NCBI GenBank assembly: GCA_964343195.1
Contig: CAYFIR010000056.1
Location: forward strand, 1 to 39,113
DNA length: 39,113 bases
Reading direction: 5' to 3'
Origin: CAYVAP01 sp964343195
GTDB taxonomy: Bacteria; Bacteroidota; Bacteroidia; J057
The position numbers and the translations under genes were made by a program. The notes beneath the pieces were generated by a model, which was not told the DNA's origin, ran no database searches, and was given only the letters and a program-made list of their open reading frames with translations. Position 1 is the first letter of the stretch. Each line of letters begins with the position of its first letter. Of this stretch, positions 28,162 to 35,801 are shown in pieces.

Positions 28162-29010
28162 ATGGCTAGCCGAAGAGATTTACCCTTCTTACTTCAGCTA
28201 CTGGACGATGAGACCCCCCAGGTACGGTCCCAGATTTCCGAAGCCCTCAAGTCTTTTGGCCCCAACCTCAAAAAGTTTGTGGAGCCATTGATGGGGAACC
28301 TGTCTCCCATGCAAAAGGAAAGACTCCAGGAAATCATTGCTCCCCTTCCGGATTTTGAACACCAGCCTTCTTCTCTGCTTTGGCTGGATGCTGCAGAGGC
28401 TGACCGCCTTGAAAAAGGCCTTATCAGCCTGAATCAGCTTTATTTGGAGGGCCAGGAAGAATTTTGTGTTTCTGAACTCATGGACGATCTGGCCGACCAG
28501 TTTCGATATCAGTTCCCTGAAGGAACAGGAGCTGACCTGGTATCCTTTGTATTTCAGGACCTCGGTATCAGAGCCATTGATAGTTTCTGGCAAGACCCTG
28601 GCCGACATCAGGTAGGGCACCTCCTGGAAACCCGCGTTGGTAGCTCCCTGATTGTCTGTTCCCTGATCACCCTGCTGGCTCGTCGCGCCAATCTCACCCT
28701 TTATACCATCAAGCTTCAGGGCCACTTCATGATCATGAAAGTTGGAAACGGTGGGGTAAAAATTTTTAATCCTATTCAAAAGGGAGCGGTTCTGCCTCGT
28801 TCGTCTGCCATTTATCTGGAGGAGTATTCTCGCAGGAATCTCACCTGGCCCAGTCAGATGCAAGTCAAAGCTGCCGACGTCGTTATCCACATCCTGATGG
28901 AGTGTGTGCAGGACCTCAAGCGACATGGAAGACAGGATCAGGCCGACCGATACCTGGAGTATCAGGAACTTCTGTTTCAGGAGATCAAACGCAGAGGAGA
29001 TATTGGATAG
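28162..29010 (+). CDS. SirB1/transglutaminase-like superfamily protein with HEAT-like N-terminus
   Basis: A 282-residue protein. About 1-60 form two HEAT-like helices (FLLQLLDDETPQVRSQISEAL). The central part (about 90-215) resembles the SirB1/Transglut_core2 family: LEGLISLNQLYLEG near 84, then HLLETRVGSSLIVCSLITLLARRANLTLY and GHFMIMKVGNGGVKIFNP. The Cys in SLIVC is not at a proven catalytic position and a full Cys-His-Asp triad is not clear, so enzyme activity is doubtful; relatives are poorly characterised. The ATG at 28162 is the natural start. Downstream, the BCP gene is convergent with 83 bp between. Confidence 0.78.
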   Translation: MASRRDLPFLLQLLDDETPQVRSQISEALKSFGPNLKKFVEPLMGNLSPMQKERLQEIIAPLPDFEHQPSSLLWLDAAEADRLEKGLISLNQLYLEGQEEFCVSELMDDLADQFRYQFPEGTGADLVSFVFQDLGIRAIDSFWQDPGRHQVGHLLETRVGSSLIVCSLITLLARRANLTLYTIKLQGHFMIMKVGNGGVKIFNPIQKGAVLPRSSAIYLEEYSRRNLTWPSQMQVKAADVVIHILMECVQDLKRHGRQDQADRYLEYQELLFQEIKRRGDIG

Positions 29011-29093
29011 GCAGTAGGAAGGTTCATGAGACTCTCAAAGAGGTTTCCCCAAAGCTTACGACCCAATTCACAAACCACGTCTCCCCATTCCAT

Positions 29094-29558
29094 CTACCCG
29101 ATCAGCTCTTTGATCTGGTCGGCGTGAGTCGCTGACTTCACTTTTTCGATCACGTGCGAGACCTTTCCCTCTTCGTCGATAAGGAAAGTGGTTCGGAGCA
29201 GCCCTTCGTACACTTTGCCATACATCTTCTTCTCTCCCCAGGCCCCAAATGCTTTGGTCAGCTCATTATCAGGATCAGACAACAGGCGATAGGGCAGTTC
29301 CTGCTTGTTGATGAAATTTTGCAACGCACGGTGCTTGTCGGGACTTACCCCAAATACTTCGTATCCCTCTGCCTGAAAATCCGCGTAGGCATCCCGCAGG
29401 CTCACTGCTTCTTTGGTACAGGAACTGGAACTGGCTTTGGGATAAAAGAAGAGCAGCAGTTTCTTGCCTTTAAAATCAGATAGCTTCAGCTCATTTCCCT
29501 CCTGATCGGTAACGGTCACCTCAGGCACGGGACTTCCAACGGATAAGTATGTGGACAT
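29094..29558 (-). CDS. bcp: Peroxiredoxin, BCP/PrxQ type
   Basis: A 154-residue thioredoxin-fold peroxidase. The peroxidatic Cys is C47 in FYPKASSSSCTKEA; P40 and S44 take the places of the conserved Pro and Thr/Ser. The usual TPGC stretch is SSSC here. The second, resolving Cys that many BCP proteins have five residues later is missing, so it likely works as a 1-Cys type recycled by an external thiol, perhaps bacillithiol, as bshB1 is nearby (inference). The start is ATG 29558. It is convergent with the SirB1-like gene and divergent from the glycosyltransferase. Confidence 0.9.
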   Translation of the reverse strand: MSTYLSVGSPVPEVTVTDQEGNELKLSDFKGKKLLLFFYPKASSSSCTKEAVSLRDAYADFQAEGYEVFGVSPDKHRALQNFINKQELPYRLLSDPDNELTKAFGAWGEKKMYGKVYEGLLRTTFLIDEEGKVSHVIEKVKSATHADQIKELIG

Positions 29559-29630
29559 AGATTGACGTTTATGAAAATGAAGGTCAAGTTAACGACAGAG
29601 GATTCCGAATTGTTTGTGTAAAATTGGTCT

Positions 29631-31019
29631 ATGCTTCAGAATCGGGAACGTAGCATCTTCTGGACCTTGGCAGTCCTCAGTCTGCCAGCCTATTTCATGC
29701 TATTATACGGCATCGAGCGGACAGCATGGCCCTGGGTACTCGGATGCTTTGCCTGGCTGTTTGGGGTATTTTGGGGGCAAATATGGATCACAAATAAAGG
29801 AAGCAGGAAGACCTCGGGAGCCCCCATCCCCACACGCGACCTATTCCTTTTGGGTATTGCCATACGCCTGTTCGCGAGTTTTGCACTTCCCGAACTTAGC
29901 GATGACTACTTCCGGTTTGTCTGGGATGGCAGGCTCTGGAACCATGGGATCAACCCGTTTGGTTCCCTCCCGGCAGCCTATATGCAGGACCCCGTATCTG
30001 CCAGCCAACTTGGCCTTACCCAGGAGCTATTTACCGGGCTCAACTCCCCGGAATACTACACGATCTACCCTCCTGTTCTTCAGTTCATTTTCTGGCTGGC
30101 CACCGCCCTGTTTCCACAATCCATTTATGGATCGGTACTGGTCATGAAGGCGTTCATTCTGCTGGCAGAGGCCTTCTCTCTCTGGCTCATTTTAAAGCTG
30201 CTGACCAGGTTTAGCCTCCCCAAATGGTGGCTGGCTTTCTACGCCCTGAATCCTCTGGTGATTGTAGAACTCACGGGCAACCTCCACTTCGAGGCCCTGA
30301 TGATCAGTTTTTTACTGGGCAGCATCTGGTTTCTTGCCCGAAAAACTACCCAGGGCTGGTGGATATCTGTCCTGCTGTTTGCACTGGCTGTTGCGACCAA
30401 GTTAATTCCGCTGATTTTTCTTCCTTTGCTTATCAAGCGACTAGGCTGGTGGAAGGCCATCGGCTATGGAGCCGTGGTTATGGGCATCACCATGCTACTT
30501 TTCCTCCCGATTCTCGACCTTGAAACGGTAGCCAATCTCAGCCAGAGCATAGATCTGTACTTTCACAGGTTTGAGTTCAATGCCAGCCTCTACTATGTAG
30601 TGCGCTGGATCGGATATGAAATCTATAACCGCAATATCATCCTGTTAGTAGGTTCCTGGTTCGCCCTCGCGGCCGTAATTGGCATCCTGCTGTTTGCCCT
30701 GCTGGAACGAAAACCCAGCATACAGAAGCTTCCGGCCGGAATGATGTGGACCCTTGGGATTTACTTCCTTTTTGCGACCATCGTACACCCGTGGTACGCT
30801 GTGATGCTGGTCGCAGGCTGCAGCCTCAGCCGCTGGCGTTGGCCCCTGGTATTTGCTACGCTGGTACCGCTTAGCTACTACACCTATCGCGACACCCGCT
30901 ACGAGGAAAACCTATACTTGACTGCGATCATCTACCTGGCTACACTTGGGTTTATGGCCTGGGAGTTTTGGCAAAGGAGGCATAATGCACTCAAACCGTC
31001 CCCAATTGAGCAGAAATAG
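29631..31019 (+). CDS. GT-C fold mannosyltransferase-like membrane protein
   Basis: A 462-residue protein with about ten to twelve hydrophobic helices. The first extracytoplasmic loop carries LPELSDDYFRFVWDGRLWNHGINPFG, an Asp-rich signature typical of GT-C/GT87-type polyprenol-phosphate-sugar mannosyltransferases. A YPPVLQFIFW motif follows, and a loop with EFNASLYYVVRW occurs later. Such enzymes move a sugar from a lipid carrier to a glycan or lipid on the outer face of the inner membrane. The acceptor is unknown, and no glycan cluster is adjacent. The start is ATG 29631, 72 bp from the divergent BCP start. A second possible frame in this stretch is a shadow. Confidence 0.82.
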   Translation: MLQNRERSIFWTLAVLSLPAYFMLLYGIERTAWPWVLGCFAWLFGVFWGQIWITNKGSRKTSGAPIPTRDLFLLGIAIRLFASFALPELSDDYFRFVWDGRLWNHGINPFGSLPAAYMQDPVSASQLGLTQELFTGLNSPEYYTIYPPVLQFIFWLATALFPQSIYGSVLVMKAFILLAEAFSLWLILKLLTRFSLPKWWLAFYALNPLVIVELTGNLHFEALMISFLLGSIWFLARKTTQGWWISVLLFALAVATKLIPLIFLPLLIKRLGWWKAIGYGAVVMGITMLLFLPILDLETVANLSQSIDLYFHRFEFNASLYYVVRWIGYEIYNRNIILLVGSWFALAAVIGILLFALLERKPSIQKLPAGMMWTLGIYFLFATIVHPWYAVMLVAGCSLSRWRWPLVFATLVPLSYYTYRDTRYEENLYLTAIIYLATLGFMAWEFWQRRHNALKPSPIEQK

Positions 31020-31066
31020 AACGGCATTTTATCCAGGGGCGAATTCCCGGGCACGCCTGTCCCTTT

Positions 31067-31765
31067 CTACATTCCCAGACTCCGCAGTACCGGGGGATTG
31101 TGCTCCCTCACTTGGCGCTTGAGCTTCAGCAATAGCTTGGCGGTAATGAGGGCATCGCCCCAGGCAGTATGGCGGTCGTACATGGTGATATCAAAGCGCT
31201 TGCACAGCCGGTCGAGGCTGTAATGGCTATGGTTAACCATGTCTGCGGAGCGGTTTCCGTTTTCTATTTTCCGGGCCAAATGAGCTGTATCCAGGCGAGG
31301 ATTATGTAACACAAACGGTTCCCCCGTTTCCTGAGTAACCAGCATTTCCACCATAGCGATGTCAAACGCAGCGTGGTGCGCCACCAGCATATCCCCCCCA
31401 ATATAGTCCAGGAACAGCTTTATGGCCTCTTCAGGCTCCACCCCGTTTTTCACCTCCTCTGGCGTAATGCCATGGATGGCGATCACCTCAGGGTCATGTG
31501 AGGCTTCACTCTTGATAATCAGTTCAAGGGAGTCACCCACCAGAATCTCTTCCCCTTTCACAGCCACTGCCCCAATCGACAAAATCTGGTCCTTCCCTAC
31601 TTTTAGACCGGTCGTCTCCGTATCGAAAATCACCATGCGCTCCTCCGCCCACGGAGCTTTGCGGTTCAGGGTCTGCTTCCTCCGAAAGTATTCCTGGACA
31701 TACACCGGATAGCTTTCCGGGCGACTGGGCGATGTCTTTTTATGCCGACGAAAGAGTTCAAACAT
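31067..31765 (-). CDS. DnaQ-type 3'-5' exonuclease (DEDDh)
   Basis: A 232-residue protein with the DEDDh exonuclease core: D48 and E50 (FDTETTG), D135 (HHAAFDIAMVE), H199 and D204 (RHTAWGDA). A ~40-residue N-terminal extension rich in Arg/Lys precedes it. It resembles PolIII epsilon-like exonucleases found beside DUF294/CBS/cNMP-domain proteins in many bacteria. That is exactly the gene found upstream here (stop at 31866, 100 bp gap), so the pair is probably a conserved module. Substrate could be nucleic acid or a nucleotide; which is not shown by sequence. It converges on the GT-C gene. Confidence 0.88.
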   Translation of the reverse strand: MFELFRRHKKTSPSRPESYPVYVQEYFRRKQTLNRKAPWAEERMVIFDTETTGLKVGKDQILSIGAVAVKGEEILVGDSLELIIKSEASHDPEVIAIHGITPEEVKNGVEPEEAIKLFLDYIGGDMLVAHHAAFDIAMVEMLVTQETGEPFVLHNPRLDTAHLARKIENGNRSADMVNHSHYSLDRLCKRFDITMYDRHTAWGDALITAKLLLKLKRQVREHNPPVLRSLGM

Positions 31766-31865
31766 GGGAGTAGTTCAGGGTTCATATAGCGAAACAAAAC
31801 TGGCCCAACCGGGATCAACCTGTTCGCCATCCATTTTCTGACCAATGACTGATGGGCAATGTATG

Positions 31866-33821
31866 TTATTGACCAAAATAGCTCAGGGAAAAACGGGTTT
31901 TCAGGATGGACTGAAGTTCTTCGATGGTTCGGAAGGCGTATTTCAGGGTTTGGCGTTCAATCTTGTTGAGTTCGTCCGGGTTGAGGTAGCGGCCTGAGTT
32001 CTTGTGCTGAAAGCCATTGAGGGCACGATAGCGAATCATCAGCTCGTAGGCCATGGCAGCCTCCTGGTAGAGTTTGGCATTTTGGGGCTCCAGCTGTGCG
32101 AGTTTCTCGTAGCGGGAGGCTGTGTTATTGATATCGGTCGTTTTGTGATGCAGCATCAGCACCCGGGCCGCATCACAGAGGGGCATCATACCCCGGAGCT
32201 TGATGTCAAAGGCATCTTTGTGCTTTCCTCCACGCTCCACGATGAGGTTTTTGAAAAAGCTGAGCGGCGGAGGATTCCCGAGGGCATTTTGAGCGAAGTA
32301 GTTGATAAAGGTATTTTTCTTCTCCATCTCCTCAAACAGGTGCTGCCCTAGGGCGTCGGTTAGCGCCTTGTCCCCATACCCGGGTCGGTAGTCAAAGAAA
32401 ATAGTGCCATGCATCAATGACTTGGGATCGGGAGTGTTGATCCAGTTGCTAAAGGTTTTCTTCCACCCGCTCAAGGGCTGATTCCACTGGGGATTGCTGG
32501 CCATGATCTCACCGGGGCAGTGCGCAAATCCGCAGACCTCCAGGATATCCGTCACAGCTGTTCCCAACGCGAGGAAAAACTCTCTGGCATAGTCTGCCAG
32601 TTCGGGGGGAGGGTCCTGGTAAATGAGGGCATTGTCCTGATCGGTACGCAACAACTGTTCTCCCCTTCCTTCACTGCCGAGGTTCATCCAGGCAAAGGTC
32701 AGTTCTGGCATGGGTTTTCCCTGCTCTCTGAGTTTCTCCACACTCAGCTCGATGGCGCGCTTGATCAGCACATCGTTGATCTCGGTCATGGTTCCCGTAA
32801 TAAATTCAATGGAAACCTCCTGCTCCAGGTAGCTGTGGATCAGTTCCTCTGCCCGTTGTCGCACATCGGCTAGCTCCTCTGATGCGCGCGCTTTCTGCAT
32901 GCGTTTGACCAGCACCGCCGGGTTGTTGCCCTGGGTGAGCAGGACATCATGTTCCGAGACGATGCCGATGAATCGGGAATTGGCAGTGCCATCTTCGGTT
33001 ACGACCAGGTGGCGGATGGTATTTTTCATCATCTCCAGGATGACTTTGGCCACCGTAATGCCTTTGGCGACGGTTTTGACCGGGCTGCTCATCAGGCGGG
33101 TCACTGACTCATCTATTCGCACTTTACCGGTCCCCACCTTTCGTGTAAAGTCGGTACTGGTGACAATCCCAACTGGGTGGAGCTTTTCGTCGGCCACTAC
33201 GAGGGAACCGATGCGGTATTGAGCCATTATTTCTGCGGCCTCCCCCACCGTGTTATGCAGGGTACAGAAGGCAACCTCTTCCACTGGTTTCATCACAATG
33301 ACATCTTCCTCCCGAAAGGTGATGGAGTGATTGTGGTTAGCGGTCAGAGACTTTCTGGCGCGGGCAAAGTCATGAGCCCCCTCTCTCACCACGGTCATCC
33401 CGGCGGCGTAGCCTGAAGCAAAAAACATGGCCAGATCGGGGTTTTTGCGGGTAAGAGAGATGAAAGCCGGACGAGGAATTACCATAACCAGACAGTCTCC
33501 CGTCGCACGTGCAGAGGCCACATATTTCCCCTCTGTCAGCATCGCACGAACCCCGAACATATCTCCCACTTCACACAGGTCATATACCCGTTCGGCTCCA
33601 TCTTCATCGGCTCCCAGAAGTTCAACCTGCCCCTTTTGCAGCAGGAAAAAATGCTGGCTGCCATCCCCTCCTGTTTCGAAGAGAAAATCCCCGTCAGAAT
33701 AGTATCGGATTTTGATCTCCGCTGCAAGTTTCACGACATCCTCATAATCCAGATATGAAAATGGAGGAAACTTGAACACGAAGTCGGCCGTGCGAATGGC
33801 CAGGCTCTGAGACATTTGCAT
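31866..33821 (-). CDS. cNMP-binding / CBS / DUF294 nucleotidyltransferase-like protein
   Basis: A 651-residue signalling protein with four parts: a cyclic-nucleotide-binding domain (about 15-130, with FFLLQKGQVELL and GDMFGVRAML), two CBS domains (about 170-310, with IGSLVVADEKLHPVGIVTSTDFTRKV and VVTEDGTANSRFIGIVSEHD), a DUF294 nucleotidyltransferase-like domain (about 340-480) with MNLGSEGRGEQLLRTDQDNA, the GSxxRxE and TDQDNA motifs being its hallmark, and a DUF294 C-terminal helical domain (about 490-640). GSxxRxE-TDQDN motifs resemble GlnD-type uridylyltransferases. Ligand sensing by cNMP and CBS domains would control the transferase. ATG 33821 is used; a second Met lies two codons on. 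Confidence 0.9.
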   Translation of the reverse strand: MQMSQSLAIRTADFVFKFPPFSYLDYEDVVKLAAEIKIRYYSDGDFLFETGGDGSQHFFLLQKGQVELLGADEDGAERVYDLCEVGDMFGVRAMLTEGKYVASARATGDCLVMVIPRPAFISLTRKNPDLAMFFASGYAAGMTVVREGAHDFARARKSLTANHNHSITFREEDVIVMKPVEEVAFCTLHNTVGEAAEIMAQYRIGSLVVADEKLHPVGIVTSTDFTRKVGTGKVRIDESVTRLMSSPVKTVAKGITVAKVILEMMKNTIRHLVVTEDGTANSRFIGIVSEHDVLLTQGNNPAVLVKRMQKARASEELADVRQRAEELIHSYLEQEVSIEFITGTMTEINDVLIKRAIELSVEKLREQGKPMPELTFAWMNLGSEGRGEQLLRTDQDNALIYQDPPPELADYAREFFLALGTAVTDILEVCGFAHCPGEIMASNPQWNQPLSGWKKTFSNWINTPDPKSLMHGTIFFDYRPGYGDKALTDALGQHLFEEMEKKNTFINYFAQNALGNPPPLSFFKNLIVERGGKHKDAFDIKLRGMMPLCDAARVLMLHHKTTDINNTASRYEKLAQLEPQNAKLYQEAAMAYELMIRYRALNGFQHKNSGRYLNPDELNKIERQTLKYAFRTIEELQSILKTRFSLSYFGQ

Positions 33822-34179
33822 GGTGGTAGTAGTTAGGAACAGGTAAAGTACCCTTTCCCCTTTTAGTACCCCAATATCTCAGGTCATTTATTGTGCTGAC
33901 CCTGATCTTTTTGAATTCCAGAGGCTAAACAAGTGGACAGAAGAAAGGCGGTATTCGGTATGGGGCTAGTGGAATAAGTTGAAAGTTCGGAGTCGAGAGT
34001 TCGCAGTTAAAAATACTACTGGTCAGCATTTTATACGAATTTCGAATGTTCAATTACTTGATTCCGAAAGTACTACATCTCTTACCTTTTACCCTTTCTT
34101 TTCTGCCCATGTCCTCATAGCATTGAAAGGATCTGGGATAAGTGTTGACAAACCGAAAAATCCTTGTCCCGTGCTCCTG
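33822..34179. other. 358-bp intergenic region containing repeat element C
   Basis: No gene seen. The middle is taken up by the element at 33966-34075; the remainder is AT-rich without clear promoter boxes on either strand. Confidence 0.55.
33966..34075 (-). repeat. CTAG-bounded repeat element C (inverted)
   Basis: CTAGTGGAATAAG at 33966 and GAAAGTACTA at 34075 form the ends. Read on the minus strand the right half matches elements A and B (TAGTACTTTCGGAAT, AAGTAATT, TCGTATAAAATG, then CTGACCAGTAGTA). The left part contains five consecutive 7-bp units (33978-34012): GTTGAAA, GTTCGGA, GTCGAGA, GTTCGCA, GTTAAAA. Confidence 0.7.
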
Positions 34180-34530
34180 TTATCCCAGGGCTTCCTTAGC
34201 CGCTTCTACCACCTTTTTAGCGTTTCCAATGAAAATATTGCCATCAACGATGACCACCGGACGCTTCAAAAATGTGTAATCGGTCAGTAAATATTTTCGG
34301 TAATCGTCCTCGGTGAGCTCCATCTCGTGGAGTCCCAGGCCACGGAATTTTCTGGCTCGGCGGCTGAATAAGGCCTCATAGCTCCCTGCCAGCCCCTTCA
34401 TCTCATCGACTTCCTGCTCGGATAGGGGCTGCGATTTGATTTCGCGGAGTTCAACCCCTTCGTCAGGCTGAAGCTCTTTCAGGATGCGCTTACAGGTATC
34501 GCAGGTTGAAAGGTGGTATATTTTTTTCAT
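34180..34530 (-). CDS. ArsC/Spx-family thioredoxin-fold protein
   Basis: A 116-residue ArsC-like protein with an N-terminal C10-x-x-C13 motif (STCDTCKRIL) and the family's DYTFLKRPVVIVDGN stretch, in which the Arg-Pro pair contributes to the active site. True arsenate reductases of the E. coli type have a CX5R P-loop; this one has CxxC instead, as in Spx and in uncharacterised YffB-like proteins, so arsenate reduction is not certain and a redox or regulatory role is as likely. The start is ATG 34530. No ars operon genes (arsB, arsR) are near. It is followed on the same strand by the unrelated cNMP/CBS/DUF294 gene after the repeat element. Confidence 0.82.
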   Translation of the reverse strand: MKKIYHLSTCDTCKRILKELQPDEGVELREIKSQPLSEQEVDEMKGLAGSYEALFSRRARKFRGLGLHEMELTEDDYRKYLLTDYTFLKRPVVIVDGNIFIGNAKKVVEAAKEALG

Positions 34531-34577
34531 GTAATATTTTTTTGACTCATTACGAAGCAGAGCTCTCTGCCTGCCAA

Positions 34578-35609
34578 TTATAGATGCTGGAGTATACTCT
34601 TCACAAAACCTGGCCCTCCATAAACAAAACCTGTGTAAACCTGAACGAGAGATGCTCCGGCTTCCAGTCTGTTTTTCGCATCCTGTCCGTCCATGATTCC
34701 TCCGACACCCACCAGCGGTAATTTCCCATCCGTCTGCTGATACAGGTACTTTAACACATCCTGAGAAGCCTGGGTGAGGGGTTTTCCACTCAGGCCACCA
34801 GCTCCGATAGACTCTATCCGCTCTATTGGGGTGCTAAGCCCCTCACGGCTGATGGTGGTATTCGTAGCGATAAGCCCACTAAGCTGCGTATCGCCTGCCA
34901 CTGCCACGATGTCATCCAGTTGAGACTCATTCAGATCCGGGGCGATCTTGAGCAACAGAGGCCTGGGGGTAGCCTTTGACTGATTCAGTTCCTGTAGTGT
35001 ACCCAACAGCCTGGTCAGAGGCTCACGCTCCTGCAGGCTACGCAACCCAGGAGTATTGGGAGAGCTGACATTGACTACGAAGTAATCTACCAGGTCATGT
35101 AGCCGATTAAAGCAGATCACATAATCGTCTACGGCCTGCTCATTGGGGGTCACCTTGTTTTTACCGATGTTTGCACCCAGGACCACGTCTCCTCTGGAAC
35201 TGCGCTCCAGACGCCTGGCCATGGCCTCTACGCCCTGGTTGTTGAACCCCATCCGATTAATGATTGCCTGGTCTTCAGGCAGCCTGAAAAGACGGGTTTT
35301 GGGGTTTCCTGCCTGGGGACGGGGAGTTACAGTACCTACTTCGACAAAGCCAAACCCCAGGTATTTCCATTTATCTGCCAGTAAGCCGTCCTTGTCAAAC
35401 CCGGCAGCCAGGCCAACCGGATTTTTAAAGGTAAGTCCCCATAACTTTTTTTCCAGCGAGGAATCGGCATGGCTCCAGGCACTCGCCATGATATCGCGTA
35501 CTCCGGGAATTCCGGTGGACAAGGCCAATCCACTCATGCTCAGGTGGTGGACTTTCTCCGGGTCCATGTTGAACAGGAGAGGCCTTATGATGCTTTGGTA
35601 TAGGGACAT
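34578..35609 (-). CDS. pyrD: Quinone-dependent dihydroorotate dehydrogenase (class 2)
   Basis: From ATG 35609 this is a 343-residue class 2 PyrD; an in-frame non-ATG start at 35651 would add 14 unconserved residues. The N-terminal MSLYQSIIRPLLFNMDPEKVHHLSMSGL is the membrane-contacting helical extension that separates class 2 from class 1. The catalytic base is S183 (NVSSPNTPGLR). FMN-binding parts include GLAAGFDKDG (66-75), NRMGFNNQG (118-126) and the C-terminal IGAGGLSG and VGVGGIMDGQDA. It oxidises dihydroorotate to orotate at the inner membrane and passes electrons to quinone. Other pyr genes are not nearby. The neighbour upstream (35802) is divergent. Confidence 0.95.
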   Translation of the reverse strand: MSLYQSIIRPLLFNMDPEKVHHLSMSGLALSTGIPGVRDIMASAWSHADSSLEKKLWGLTFKNPVGLAAGFDKDGLLADKWKYLGFGFVEVGTVTPRPQAGNPKTRLFRLPEDQAIINRMGFNNQGVEAMARRLERSSRGDVVLGANIGKNKVTPNEQAVDDYVICFNRLHDLVDYFVVNVSSPNTPGLRSLQEREPLTRLLGTLQELNQSKATPRPLLLKIAPDLNESQLDDIVAVAGDTQLSGLIATNTTISREGLSTPIERIESIGAGGLSGKPLTQASQDVLKYLYQQTDGKLPLVGVGGIMDGQDAKNRLEAGASLVQVYTGFVYGGPGFVKSILQHL

Positions 35610-35801
35610 AGGTAGAGTTTGTCTAGAGGGTCGCTGTGATTGTCGCGCCAAATTTCAGGTTCAAAGTTGGGGAAAACAAGCAAGTTTGCCCGTCACCCAT
35701 ATCGAAATAATATGTAAGATACATTAGTCGATTACTTACTCTGGTCGGGAGATTTTTTCCAAATTGGAAATAGTTTGTTTCAGCCACTATAAGCTACAAC
35801 C

